A DNA stretch of 64,000 nt from Elmis aenea (GCA_947652605.1 OX393576.1:49452966-49516965), one strand, 5' to 3'. Counted from the stretch's first letter, positions 36,461 through 48,636 are shown. Notes: generated by a model not told the origin, from the letters alone. Program-made: numbers and translations.

Positions 36461-38529
36461 ATTATTAACCTTTCATTTTACTCACTTTTTAGTTGCTATA
36501 CTTACCATTGCATCTATTTCCGCATGCCAATTGAGTTTTAACCTTCAAATTTCGTTTAAAAATTGAATTATTAAAAGAAATCCTATATAGTCCCATTGCC
36601 GGTATGAGAAATTTGGAGGGTTCGTGAAGCTTGGTCATACCCTGTTATATATAGGTACCCTATTCTCAACATGTGGGGCGCGCCCTCTATGGGGGCGCGA
36701 AATATCTTTCAGGGAGCGCGAAGAACTTTGCAAATACAAAGCAAAACTATTTAGAAAAACAACAAAAACATACAATACATACTGAAAATGACAACAGTCA
36801 CATACCATGGGTTCTTGGTCAGTATAATAATTAATGTTCCGAATATCAATGTATTTTTAAGTAAAAAAATACACTTGGTACAAAGACGGCAAAGATATAA
36901 AAACAAGTAGAGTGTTTTGGCAGAAAAAGAGGATTGAAAGGAGAGCGCAATAAAATCTGATATAGAAAAGGAGGGCGCAAATACAAAGGTTAAGAAACAA
37001 CGTATAAAGTAATATGTATAGGGAAAAAAAAATAAAACAATAATGTATTCCACTAAAACATAAATTTAAAACGATAGTTTGAGAATTGTTACTAAAAAAA
37101 CTTTAATTAAAATAAATGTGCAACAACCCACAAGCTGCATAAAAGATATGATAAGATAATAGAGTAAGCTATGAATATAAAATATCTCGGAACAACAATT
37201 ACATTTACAAGAGTAACAGAAACATGAATTCTGAAATACTACGCCAAATAAGAAAAGTTTGTCGGATAGTACGTGGTCTTAATTTCTCTTTATGGAGTAA
37301 CAAATTCTTTAGCAACGCGATACAAATTTTAATTATTAAACTATTCTGGTATATGTAAAAGAATTTAACATGTTTTATATTGCAAATTAATAAAATAATT
37401 GAATCATATTTATCAGCTTTTAACATCTTATTGCATAATTTTTAGAAAACACAATTTAAACCTAAATAGATTCGATATACGTATGTATTTACGGGGTTAT
37501 CATAGGTTATTAATTGTTTTATTATGAAAAAGAAATGTAAGCCTTTAAACTAAGCTTTTATTTTTAAATCGAGTAAATTATTCGAAATTATATCGATAAT
37601 CTTCTAAGAACGGTAGGTACTTAAAAACTGAAAAAAACGGGCTAGTGACCCTGAAAAAAAAAAGAAAAAGCTTCTTGCCCTCATTTTTGTTGTCCACACC
37701 AAGAAATATCGAGAATATGTAGAATTATTTGAGAAAATGTCGACTAATATGTGAAAAACTCGAATAATATAGAATAGTGTCGAGTAATATCGAAAATATC
37801 GAATGTTGGTATGTCAATATTATCGAAATATCGATACATCGATTTCCGATATCGATATATCGATCGCTTATTATCTTTTGTTTCAATCCGCGAATACAAA
37901 TAACACTACTCGTATGCTTGATCTAGCTAGGACTCCACAAGCGATTTCAACGAGTTATAAAATTCGACTGGACGTCCATTTCGAAAACTATCAAGCAGTT
38001 CAAAAGTACTTGTGAAAAATTATTTAAATTTTAAGCACATCGCCACAAATCGAAAATTTCTGTTGTCGTTGTTGCATTAAATACCAAATAGAAATAAAAC
38101 AGGATACCGTCGCGCATGTTTTCATTGGAAGGTACAAACTCCATCGTTGCATGGAATATTAAAAATGTAGTTCTGACAATATTGACAAATGCTTACAAAA
38201 ACCAGTAAAAAATAGAACATTTTACAAGAGATGAAAAAAAAACTGATTTCGTCGAATTTAAAATTATATTATCGAACGAAAGTTAATGTAAACGAGCTTA
38301 ATGACAATTATTATGTATGAAGTATTAATTAATCATTTTATTTCCATAGCGACATCACCACACTGACATTGACATAAATAAAAGTATAACCTGCAAACGA
38401 AATATATTTAATACTCTATTAATTTCTGTACCATTCTTAAGCTTTCATATAAAATGCTACCTACATCAAAATTAAATTATTTGATAAGAATATTAACGCA
38501 ATTTTAGTTTATTATGATTTTAAGCTTAA
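36461..38529. other. AT-rich DNA with hAT-like debris
   Basis: CTATTCTCAACATGTGGGGC followed by GCGCCCTCTATGGGGGCGCG at about 36659-36705 is a hAT-like terminus (CTCAACxTGTGGGGCGCG class). GGGCGCAA phrases near 36.97 kb may be its other side. At 37.76-37.87 kb there is a cluster of ATATCGAT-type palindromes. No gene. Confidence 0.4.
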
Positions 38530-38700
38530 AAAAACCGTAAATTTTACAATAATTTGATTTTGACGTTGAATTTGCCTTTATTTTCGCCACTAGAGACGAA
38601 AGTATATTTTTTATGTAGGGTAGGCAATGAGAAAATGACAACTTTCATATACATGAGTAAAAAAAAAATGTTTTTACGCTAACACAGTCGAAGTAAAACC
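38530..38700 (+). repeat. Dispersed repeat shared with 44.78-44.95 kb
   Basis: TTTTCGCCACTAGAGACGAA and GAGAAAATGACAACTTTCAT, with intervening sequence, recur in the same order at about 44830-44940. Near 38.79-38.82 kb the minus strand also has CTGATGAAAAGAC...GTCTT, a degraded Penelope-terminus-like hairpin without a GAAA box. Confidence 0.6.
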
Positions 38701-39954
38701 AACGTAGAAATACCACTTCGAAAATAACTGATTCCTTATCGTTAAGCCTGATATAAGGTTTTAGGTTTTGTCGAAAAGCAATATTAGTTTTAAGACTCTC
38801 GTCTTTTCATCAGTTGCAGTCTTATTGGTTTATTTATTTACACAAGCAAATGTCATAGAAACGCTCATCGTTGGTCACGACTTTTCTCTTAAATTTTTTT
38901 TTTCTAAAATGTATCTATCCTTCATTTCCATATTTTAATATACTCTCAAAAATAAGACAGTTTAAAAAAATTGTAATTTTTAATTAAACTTATTTATATT
39001 GCAACTTTTTTATTTGCTAAACATCTTTTGGATTAAATTTCAACCGGAACAATAAACCAGTATCAAAATTCTTTAGACTTAGGTTCACTCTTGTGCAATA
39101 TAGGAAGAAATTGCAATAAAAATAAAAAGTATTTAAAAACAGCATTTCATGTAATTTTCTGCTCAGGCTCCTAAAAATAGGACGGCAATTTATTTTAGCT
39201 TAAAACAAAGAACCAATCGACAAAATAAATGATGAAATGCCGAGACTACACTTCCGTTAAAATCTAAATGACAACGGACGTTAATAGGCTAATAGATAAG
39301 TGAACGCCTTTCAGTCAGTTCTGAATAATTACTGATTTAAAATACTGTACAATTTATCTGCAGCGAATTAATTTTAATTAATTTTAATTAATTTAATTTA
39401 CACTTTTGAGCTGCAATTATCCCGTGAAAATGTTACTTTAACGAGAGGTCGAGTTAATAAATCACAATGTATTAATATAATGACCTAAATACTTTACAAC
39501 TAATCCGCTTAAAATGTAAACAGTATAATTTATGTTATTAATCTTTACATTAAGTGTGAATACGACATTTTAATACTATTCGTCCAAATTAAAGCAAATA
39601 TAAACAAGAAATAAGTTTTGTTATGAAAGGATTGCAAAGGAAATCGACCAATAAGTGCAAAGCAATAAATAATGGAAAGCCGTTTGATTTAAACCGTTTA
39701 GAATGCATTAAGGCTTTCGTGTCTTCTTAGCTGACGTAGTGCTACTAAATTTTTGAACATTAAAGACTAACGAAATGATAATTCGCACATCTAAAATGCA
39801 CATTGATGGGGAACGTATTATAATTGATACGCAATTCGTAATTCTGAATTATAATTCTGTAAAACATAAATTAATAATAAAATGCATATTTTTATAACCG
39901 CTTTAAAATTAAATATAACTATGAAAATTTCATTATGTAGGTACCCCTTTAAAC

Positions 39955-40413
39955 CAGGGCTAGAAACCGAAAAAAATTTTGGTTAACGGTTAACCGAATT
40001 CAAGAACTTTATTTTTATAACGGTTTTTGTTGAAAAACCGGTTTTTTCCGTAAAAAACCGGTTTTGAAAAAACCGGTTAATTTAACCGGTTTTTAACATT
40101 ATTCAGATTTGGAATGCAAAGTATAAAAAGATATTATCTTTTTATAATTTTATAATATATGTACAATCAAGCATTCAGTAATTACTTTTGGTAAACTAAT
40201 CACATTTAATACAGATTTTGTATTTTTTCAAAATAATTTTTATTAAAAAGAGATGTTTAAAAAACCGGTTTTCTATTATTTTGGTTAAAGGTTACCGTTT
40301 TTTTTTGCCTTTAAAAATAACGGTTTCGGTTTCGGTTAAAAATCACAATTTTGGACAAAAATAAAGGTTAACCGGTTTTTTAAACCGATTTAAAAAACCG
40401 GTTTCATGCCCTG
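39955..40413. mobile_element. hAT MITE, AACCGG-rich family, copy 2
   Basis: This is the same family as 4369-4839, closely similar along its length. Ends are CAGGGCTAGAAACCG and CAGGGCATGAAACCGG (inverted). A perfect target duplication CTTTAAAC lies at 39947-39954 and 40414-40421. Confidence 0.92.
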
Positions 40414-40557
40414 CTTTAAACAAACCTTTTCGCACGCCACAAGAGGTACGAGACACTGTTTTATAGCGTATCTAATTAACATGACAAAGTGCAGAAATAT
40501 AATACAAAAGGTTTCATGGATATTGTAAATTAAAAATAAATTTAAATACATCACTTA

Positions 40558-40684
40558 AAGGTCAACTCACATCGACGCGGTGGCGTTCGCGATCACGATA
40601 ATTAGTAACGTGGTTACGCAGTTAAATAACGTGGTTACTTATTATCGTGATCGCGACCGCCACCTCGCCGGTGTGAATTGACCT
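40558..40684. mobile_element. 127-bp PIF/Harbinger-like hairpin MITE
   Basis: The left end AAGGTCAACTCACATCG and the right end, inverted, AGGTCAATTCACACCG share GGTGGCG and TCGCGATCACGATAAT. It is flanked by TTA (40555-40557; 40685-40687). A three-base TTA target suits PIF/Harbinger (inference). Confidence 0.7.
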
Positions 40685-41053
40685 TTAGATATGAGCGTTT
40701 TGATATTGTGGAAACCCGTGAATTAATCATACAATGTACTATGTACTTGTACAATGCACTTATACAATGTACTTACATATACATATAAGAACAATTAATC
40801 TGGCCATGAGTAATTAAGTTAGTTAGTTCACAGCTTATTACAGCTCGGGCACTCTCTTAGCAGGAACGGTTTGCGCCGATCTACACGCGCCACTTCTTAG
40901 CCCCGCCTTTGAGATTTAAACAGTACAGAGGCGGTTTTGATATTTGAAATCTCTTTTAAAAGGACATCGCTGTGAATTTATTTTGAATAGTGTTTTGTGT
41001 TATTTTGTGCTTTTATTAAATAACATTTAATTGTTCTTTTTCATCGTGTAATA

Positions 41054-41157
41054 ATGAGTAAAGAAAAAGGTGGACCTGTATGTGCGGTTAAAAAGTGCAA
41101 CAATAAAAGCTACAATTGTAAGAAAAGCTTTTTTTCCTTTCCTAAGCAACCTGACCG
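41054..41157 (+). CDS. THAP zinc-finger first exon (truncated P-like transposase)
   Basis: ATG 41054 opens a frame encoding MSKEKGGPVCAVKKC, then NNKSYNCKKSFFSFPKQPDR, ending at a consensus donor CG|GTAAGT at 41158. This is the start of a THAP domain: C-x4-C (residues 10 and 15) followed by the FFSFP motif. The second zinc-ligand half (C-x2-H) should lie on the next exon, which I could not find before the piggyBac insertion. The exon sits just inside the left inverted end of the P-like element, so it is probably the transposase DNA-binding domain, now orphaned. A host THAP gene exon is the alternative. Confidence 0.72.
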
Positions 41158-41267
41158 GTAAGTATTAACTTTCCAGTTTAAAAAAAAATGTAAAATTTGT
41201 TCTACACAATTTAGCTTTTTACTTTTAATAGTTTAAAAAGAAAGTACTTTGTACTAGTACATTTTAA

Positions 41268-41990
41268 CTCTTTTACTGCGGGAACCGTATTAATCCGCAT
41301 TTAATTTTTGTGGCTCATGTGCGGGAACCGGAATAATACGCTGACGTGTTTTAAGCACTTTTTTTTTAAAGCTTTCGCCGTATTTTTTAGCATGCTATAG
41401 CATACTGCGCTTTATATTAAATGTGATAGCTCGCTATAATGTGTTGGACACGTTTTTGCTGCAGACTGCTGGAACCGTAAAATTCCGCACTGTTTACTGC
41501 ATTTTTTAGAGCGCACGCCAAGTATACGTACATGTTACTTGTTCATTGGACAAATCTGTTTGCATTTTATAAAAGTTTGAATAAATACCTTTATATTTGG
41601 ATGTGGTGACGAACAATACCAGTTGAATTTTATAATTTAAACTGGGTAGATTCTTAGAAAAGTTAATTAGAGTTCATTCCGTTAATCCAGGGCGGAAGTT
41701 TACAGTTAGAATCTGTCTGCATTTTTATCAAAGTATGCGTAAATACCTGAATATTTGGAATTGGATGTAGTGACGAACAATACCAGTTGAATTTTATAAT
41801 TTAAATTGGATTCTCTTAGAAAAGTACATTTGGATTAATCCATCTATATATCCCACAAATGAAAAAAAAAACATCTAAAAGGTGCATTATATGCACTAAG
41901 CGAGGCGTTCGAAAAGAAACGCGATTCACCTGCAAAAATTGTGATGTTCCACTTAGCGTGGTACCTTGTTTTAAAAAATAACATTCTCCA
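41268..41990 (+). mobile_element. piggyBac-type element fragment
   Basis: TTAA at 41264-41267 is followed by CTCTTTTACTGCGGGAACCG, a piggyBac-style end with subterminal repeats (GCGGGAACCG...CCGC three times by 41500). A ~165-bp stretch (about 41547-41660) is repeated at about 41709-41825. A transposase C-terminal fragment follows. The right terminus was not found. Confidence 0.65.
41835..41981 (+). pseudogene. piggyBac transposase, C-terminal Cys-rich domain remnant
   Basis: The frame reads HLYIPQMKKKTSKRCIIC, then TKRGVRKETRFTCKNCDVPL and SVVPCFKK, then a stop. The C-x2-C...R-K-E-T-R-x-x-C-x-x-C-D-V-x-L-x-x-x-P-C-F pattern is the C-terminal zinc-binding domain of piggyBac transposases, which recognises the element's ends. 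The final H/C segment after PCF is lost to the early stop, and the catalytic DDD core is missing. Confidence 0.83.
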
Positions 41991-42436
41991 AAACGATTTT
42001 AGTTAGGTACATTAATTTTCTTGTAAATAGTGATGTTTGCAGCAAATTACTTAAATTATGTGAAATGGTACCTTTTATTCATCCATGTACATATTTTCCA
42101 ACCGTTTTTGTTAAATAGTTATACCTGAGAGTAAGAATTTATTTCACCTTAAAAACAATAAATAGCTTATTTAAAAAAATTAACAAAAACCAATTAATTA
42201 TTTGGCGTAATCACTAATATTTATTGTTATACGTTGTTATCAATTATTTAATTTTTTGTAAACTTTTATTACAATATTATACTGTAATAAATATCTAATT
42301 ATTAATATCTCATAATTTTATTTTTAAATCCTTTCCGAGATATCCATATAGATCCGAATCTCTTTATTTTTTATTTATCCGTAATGCAAAGTTAATTTAA
42401 TAACCTGATAGTAGTGCTTTATGAGAATGGTAGAAT

Positions 42437-43211
42437 CAGGGCTTCGAACCGTAATTTTTTTCGTTTCGGTTTTCGTTCCGGTTCAATTAAAAAAATATAT
42501 ATCGGTTCGGTTCCGGTTTTCGTTCCGGAAAAATTAACGGTTTTTTTCGGTTTTCGATTTCGGTTCAGCTCCGAGTGATTACTTTTAATTTTTTTAAATT
42601 GTTTTTATTTGGTATAATAATAAGGTATAATAATTGGAAATAGAGGTGCTTTTTTCGATGCTCACCATTGCTATTTTGGAAACGGTAAGAGATACAAGGT
42701 CGGTTAAATTAGAGATAATAAAAAAGTTGACTATCGCAACTTGAAATCTAGAAGACTTAGAAAATTTCTGTTGACGTCATCAAACCCAGGACGGTCAAAA
42801 ACATGAAGTTACCAAGTTTAAATGAAATAGCGTCAATGGTAGAGAAGATAATAATATTTTTTAAAATCACATTTTTCAGTTTTTTTGTAATAAATCAAAA
42901 ACGAATCAAAATATCCAGAATTTCTTTTTAAATTCTTAATCGCCATAAAAATGTGCAACTTTTCTCTAATTTAACCGACCTTGTATCTCTTACCGTTTCC
43001 AAGATAGCAATGGTGAGCATCGAAAAAAGCACCACCCTGTATAACATATGCTAATATAATTTATTAAACGAAACATATATAAACAAAACGCGCGAGTTTG
43101 TTGTACCGAACCGTAATAAACCGATATTTTTTTCGGTTCTATTTCGGTTTTCGTTCCGACAAAAATAACGGTTTTTTCCGGTTTTCGGTTCAGTTCCGGT
43201 TCGAAGCCCTG
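42437..43211. mobile_element. hAT MITE, CAGGGCTTCGAACCG ends, interrupted
   Basis: Near-perfect inverted ends CAGGGCTTCGAACCG with TTCGGTT/CCGGTTTTCG-rich sub-ends. A perfect target duplication GGTAGAAT lies at 42429-42436 and 43212-43219. A hairpin element is inserted at about 42.65-43.04 kb. Confidence 0.9.
42645..43044. mobile_element. Nested hairpin element, TACAGGG type with eroded left end
   Basis: Inverted arms GGTGCTTTTTTCGATGCTCA and AAACGGTAAGAGATACAAGG occur on both sides. The right end is ACCACCCTGTATA; the left TACAGGG has mutated. It lies wholly within the hAT MITE at 42437. Confidence 0.78.
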
Positions 43212-43400
43212 GGTAGAATATTCCTTTAATCTAAATATAAAATCGACTACCCATTTCTTTATTTTATTTATGTCTAATCCAAAGTTCTTTAAAAAAAGTT
43301 TAAATAGTTTTTAATACGGCGCTCTTATCGCTCATTTGCGATAATATACAAATATTTTAAGTCCGGCCCCGACTTTTACGCTCAGTGCGAGTGAAATAAC

Positions 43401-43990
43401 CTTAGATCATATAAACTACATGGATAACACAACACCATAGGAATATAGTTAAGACAATGTTGCCGACATGTCAACGTGCCTTTTTAAACCTATCTCTTTC
43501 TATATTATGTGGACCCAATATACGCTATCTTTGTTTTGGCCCCGGGCCCGCTGTCATCGTAGCGCAACCGTGATAATAACTGTAACGTACTTCCTACCTA
43601 GCCTATTCTAGCGACTGACGCGTGAATGACATTTAGAATTTTTTGCTATTAAAATCGTCGTTTAATTGAATCAATTGATTCTAATAAGCGGTGTTTACTG
43701 TACTTCAATAAAACTTACTAAGTCTGATCTAATGTTATTATATCCTCCCATATTTGACACGGAAACATCTGAGTAAATTGCATCTACTAGTAGTTCAAAT
43801 AACGCTTTAGTTCAAATTTCACGCGTAACCATAGTAACGTACACGATTTTACTCGGTGGGGCCGGAAAGCGAGATAGAAATATACTTTCATATGTGTTAG
43901 AAGGAGATGCAGTATAATTGTACGTCTGGGATATGTGTACAACATAGTTGCATTGTGGTAGTGTTATCCATGTAGTTTATATGATCTAAG
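43401..43990. mobile_element. 590-bp MITE with 30-bp inverted ends and 8-bp duplication
   Basis: The ends are CTTAGATCATATAAACTACA (continuing TGGATAACAC) as perfect inverted repeats. A perfect target duplication GAAATAAC lies at 43393-43400 and 43991-43998. The superfamily is uncertain (hAT or P, from the 8-bp duplication). No coding region. Confidence 0.88.
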
Positions 43991-44357
43991 GAAATAACGC
44001 TAGTGGATCCAAACCGACTAGCACTAGAACACTAGATCATAGGTGCCGCCTCAGAGTGCCCGAGCTGATTGTTAAGCTGTGGTTAGTTGGTGTAGACCGG
44101 CAGAGCCGGGTGTGAGCTGTAAGAATAATATAAGATAATATATTTTGTGTTGCAAATATGCTAAGCGTTTTAATCGTTGTACTAGGGTTTGTATTTCGAT
44201 TTAAAAATATCGATATAGTCTACAAAAAAAGTTCACACCCAATTACCTGTAAATTATTTGTCTTTTAATTTTTTTTTGAAAATATTGACCTTTTTCATAA
44301 AACACGGTCCAAATAGGTATAATTTATGATGCAAAAACATCCTTTTTTGATTATCAA

Positions 44358-44976
44358 TACAGCGTCATTCAATAAGTGTGCAACAAATGTAGAAAGAATA
44401 TTACCTATGGATTTCTCAGAAAATTTTATTCTTGATAAAAGTTGGTGCATGACTTAAAACTGGTTTTAAGATAAAAATATGTTTTTTAAAAGGTTATATT
44501 GCACCAGATTTTATCGACTTTAGGAATGTTCGTAACAGTAAAATGCCCTTATTTTAACAGTTACAGAAAAAAAAAATTAAAAAACGATATTTACTATTTA
44601 CTATTTTTTAATTCTTAGACAGTAACTTTTTTCCTTGAACTTTTGTAACTTTTAAATAAGAGCACTTTGCTCTTGCAAAATCGCTAAAATCTATCGTCAT
44701 ATGAATTTTTATGAAACGTTTTTGTCTTAAATTAGTTTTAGGCCATGCTCTAACTTTTATCAGGAATAAAATAAAAATTTAAAAAATACGTAAATTTTAC
44801 AATTTGATATTAACCTTGACATTGACATTCTTTTCGCCACTAGTGGCGAATGTTAATTTTCGCCACTAGTGACGAAAGTAAAACTTAGGGTAGGCAGTGA
44901 GAAAATGACAACTTTCATATACATGAGTAGAAAAAAATCTTTTTTATTTGTTGCAGACTTTTTGAATCACACTGTA
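44358..44976. mobile_element. TACAGYGTCATTC Tc1/mariner-like MITE, copy 1
   Basis: The left end TACAGCGTCATTCAATAAG and the right end, inverted, TACAGTGTGATTCAAAAAG continue with TTTGTTGCA. Inner phrases (TTGATAAAAGTTGGTGCATG) match the 48.6-kb copy. A partial match also occurs at about 330-480. Confidence 0.78.
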
Positions 44977-46456
44977 GAGTAACTTTGAGATTTTATGAAG
45001 ATAAAATATAATTATTTTATAATTGATAGGTCCCTAGGCTTAGGCTCAAAACGTTATTTAAATAAAACAAATGAGCCATTATAATTCTACAGTAAACTTA
45101 GCAGGCTATGGACTCATAAATAAATGTAATTGCTAATCATTTTCCACATTTATTCAAATTTTGAAGTGGACTACACTAATAAGCAATTCTTATTATTTAC
45201 TTGCTAATTTATGTAACAAAATGATTATGAAATATTTTAGGAAAAGCCGTATTATAATTATCAATACGAAGTATTGTCACGTTAGCTTTAAAGGGTTTAT
45301 TCTTAAAGCCATCGTGCACTTTGGGGGTCGTAGCTGGGGATCAATGAATTTACTAAAATGATAATCGAATGAACTTGAGGAGCATATTTATTACCAAAAA
45401 CCATGATGAACATTTACACAATCACTTGAAGAATCTTATATTGATTTGGATTGAACATTACCGAACCAGGGTATCGCGGCCATCTCGATTGTGAAGCAAA
45501 CGATGACTGGCTTGTTAAAAAAGATTATTACACGAAATACCCTGGCTTAGCAACATGACATTTGAACAGGAAATGCATGGTACGTAACTTAACAGAATTC
45601 GCTCATTGTGCACTTACAACATACGAACATACGATGTTTGAATACTGTTAAGTTTGCAGTCTGAAACATAATACTTTTTAACGGGGTTGAATAAACTTTA
45701 ATACATCAATTTAAATAATATTAATTAGATAAAATATTAGCGTAACAGTATTATGAGATGACTAATAGTACATTTTTAGTTATATTCTATTTGGGGTCTA
45801 GACTAGCCGAATTAAATATTTAAAATGTGCATGTAATGAATGGTACATGTTCCAATGCTTGATAATAATTTTGGGTCTTTAAAATTTTTATCGCCCTGTA
45901 TGCTTCAGTTATTTACATTTAATAAAAACGTAATGTACTTGCTTAACAAATCAAGATTTTTGTTCAGCAGCTGGTAAATTAATAACCTTTTTGGCTTTTA
46001 CTTTGTAATGTGCCTATATATCAAGTATGATAGCTTTTAAGTATTCGATGTGTCTCCTAAATACTTTATTCGATTTAGGAATTTTAATTAAATTAAAACA
46101 GTATCAAAATATGCCCAAATAATTAAAGTCAAAGCGGTTTCAAGAATTTTTTTCTGTATTCTTTAATTAATTAATGTTTCTTTGTAGAAGTATTGTAAAA
46201 CGATTCTTGATACATAGTTTTTTATATTAGATGCATCAAAGCCATTGCAATAAATTTTGCATTGGAGAATTAAATTTAATTATGTTTTTAATTAAAACGA
46301 ATGATCCTTTTATGGTGTAATGAACGCAGCTGCAGTCTGCAATAAATTAATTACAATTTAAATAAATAAACAAATGAACACACGATATCGATTTTAAATT
46401 GTAGCTGAAAACTATTGCTGGTTTCAGTTGTTAAACAGATTATAATTGGTTTATGT
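44977..46456. other. AT-rich DNA without recognised features
   Basis: A right-end-like CGCCCTGTATG occurs at about 45892; nothing else can be delimited. Confidence 0.35.
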
Positions 46457-46464
46457 GATTAAAT

Positions 46465-47872
46465 CAGGGATGGAATAACGTTTTAAATCGTTACGTTATT
46501 GTATAACGTTATTTATTATTTGTTTTCGTTACATAACGTTATAAATAACGTTAAAAAAATGAATTGTTATGTTATATAACGTTATATAACGTTACATACA
46601 TTATGATATACAGGGTGTTTCCTAAATATTGCGAAAAAATTCGGAAGGTGATTCTTATTGAAAATAAAGTGGGGCCTTTTATATAACATTTTTTTCTTAG
46701 ACGTCTCCTTTCGGAGTTACACCCCCCTGAAGGGGAGCAATAAAATTAGGTTTTTATTTTATTTCTCAAATTTGTATGAATGTAAGAGAATGATTGGTAT
46801 TTGGTACATATTTTATACTCATTAAAAGGTTTCCCATAGTATTATTTTTAATCATCTTTCACCTTCATAGGGGGCTGATAAGTGCGACCCATCTGTTGGT
46901 TTTTTAATCAGAACTTTTTGGTGAGTTGAAATTTTGCAAATTTTTTTTTTTGTTAGTTTGATTTATTTAGAACCTTTTTATATTCTTTAGTTTTTCTCGT
47001 AAATCTTACAGTTTTGAGTAAAAAATTAAATGAGAATATGATGTTTATGTTCATATTGGGTAAAATTGACGGGCGTTTTAGCGTTGTCGCCGCGTAAACG
47101 TCAAAATGAATTACACCCGTCACTTCTATCCAATATCGTTTTATATTGGAATGTTTGATGGTTCATGTTCTTTCATATAATTTTTTACTCAAAAACTGTA
47201 GGTTTAACGAGAACAATTAAGGAATAAAAAAAAATTCTAAATAAATCAAGTTTTTAAAGAAAATTTAAAATTGCTAGATTTCAACCCACTATAAAGTCCT
47301 GATAAAAAAAAACAACAGGGGTTGCACTGTGAAGGTGGGAGATGATTAAAAATATTACTATGGGAAACCTTTTTATAAGCATAAATCTTCCACATTTATC
47401 CAAATTTGGGAAATAAAATAAAAACCCAATTACCGATCCCCTTTAGGGAGGCGTAACTCCGAAAGGAGGCCCTAAAGAAAAAAATATATGAAAGACCTAT
47501 CTTAATTTTCGATTAAGTATCAATTCCCGATTTTTTTCGCATTATTTAAGAAACATGCTGTATAAAAATAATTTTTATTTGTAACTCGGAAATTATTTTT
47601 GGGATCTGTAAATGTAAATTTAAAAAATAGTACCTACAAAATTACGTTGAGGTTGAGATATTTTAAATGATCTTCTGAAAATAAAAAGATCGCCATATAA
47701 AAATTTAATTTATAGAGAATAACGATACAAAATAACTTTTAACGAAACGTTATCGGTTATTATAACGTTATATAACGTTATAAAAATATCGTTACGTTAT
47801 TGTATAAAAAATTATAGTTGAATCGTTATTATAACGTTATCGGGTATCGTTACGTTACGTTTTCCATCCCTG
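46465..47872. mobile_element. hAT element rich in TAACGTTA, interrupted by a hairpin element
   Basis: The ends are CAGGGATGGAATAACG and, inverted, CAGGGATGGAAAACG. A perfect target duplication GATTAAAT lies at 46457-46464 and 47873-47880. Sub-ends repeat TATAACGTTATA many times. Most of its length is the insertion at 46609. Confidence 0.9.
46609..47562. mobile_element. TACAGGGTGTTTC hairpin element, complete copy
   Basis: The left end TACAGGGTGTTTCCTAAAT and the right end, inverted, TACAGCATGTTTCTTAAAT have arms that are inverted copies of each other (TCTCCTTTCGGAGTTAC / TAACTCCGAAAGGAGG). TA flanks both sides. It is related to 21195-21960. Confidence 0.83.
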
Positions 47873-48560
47873 GATTAAATTGATGTAAAAATTAATACCT
47901 TTAAAATAACTGGTCAAATTCACTTACGAAAAACGTCGATTAATATACAGTGTGTGTTTAAATTGGTGGGCAATTTGATGCTGCATTGTTCTTTGCCGAT
48001 CTAAGTAAATAGTTAATTTTCAGGAGGTCATTAAATTATGATATTTAAAATACATAAGGTATATAATTTTTTTTTTATGCGAAATTTTATTTGGCCTCAC
48101 TTAAACGATACGTCAAATAACTAACGTCTTTGGTGTCACACGAATTTTTATGAATAATACTGAATAAATGGTATGCAACTAGGTTTAACCAAAACTTGCA
48201 TATCTCTTTTAAATGTAAGATGATATTGTGTTGCTATATTTGTACTTAAAACGTTCTGCGAATTAATTAAGCCTTGATCAGAACATTTGTAATTAAATAT
48301 TCCACTTAGAAATATGCAAGAGTATCGCTACGTTAAAATTTTACTCTACACACATCCTGTACATTTTCATCAGTATAATACAATAATGGTTTTACTTAAC
48401 AACGTTTGTATTAAATATTTTAAAAGGGCAATTATTTTTATGTTCGACGAATACTAGCATTTAATTAACATTTTGGTGTTGCGAATTAGGTAAAAACTAT
48501 GAAATTACATGATGTAAATAATTCTGTAGGGTATTTTTTTTAAATTATTTTATTGGATCC

Positions 48561-48636
48561 AGGGCTAGAAGAAGAACTTTATTTTTATAACGGTTTGTGT
48601 TGAAAAACAGTTTTTTTCCGTAAAAAACTCTTATTA
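48561..48636. mobile_element. hAT MITE, AACCGG-rich family, truncated copy 3
   Basis: It starts CAGGGCTAGA, has an internal deletion, then matches the left part of copy 2 (ACTTTATTTTTATAACGG and following). It stops where the TACAGTGTC element at 48637 begins. No right end was found. Confidence 0.75.

Larger units (their letters stand above)
40829..44081 (+). mobile_element. P-superfamily-like element with THAP exon and nested insertions
   Basis: The ends are CACAGCTTATTACAGCTCGG (continuing GCACTCT) and, inverted, CACAGCTTAACAATCAGCTC (continuing GGGCACTCT). A direct GTTAGTT flanks both sides (40822-40828; 44082-44088). A THAP exon starts 225 bp inside the left end. THAP DNA-binding domains are characteristic of P-type transposases, and P elements make about 8-bp duplications. 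The catalytic part is absent. The interior holds a piggyBac fragment, a hAT MITE (itself interrupted) and another 8-bp-TSD MITE. Confidence 0.68.

Noticed and set aside
38788..38825. Hammerhead-like CTGATGA hairpin
   Set aside because: The GAAA box is missing; kept only as a possible degraded Penelope-type terminus.
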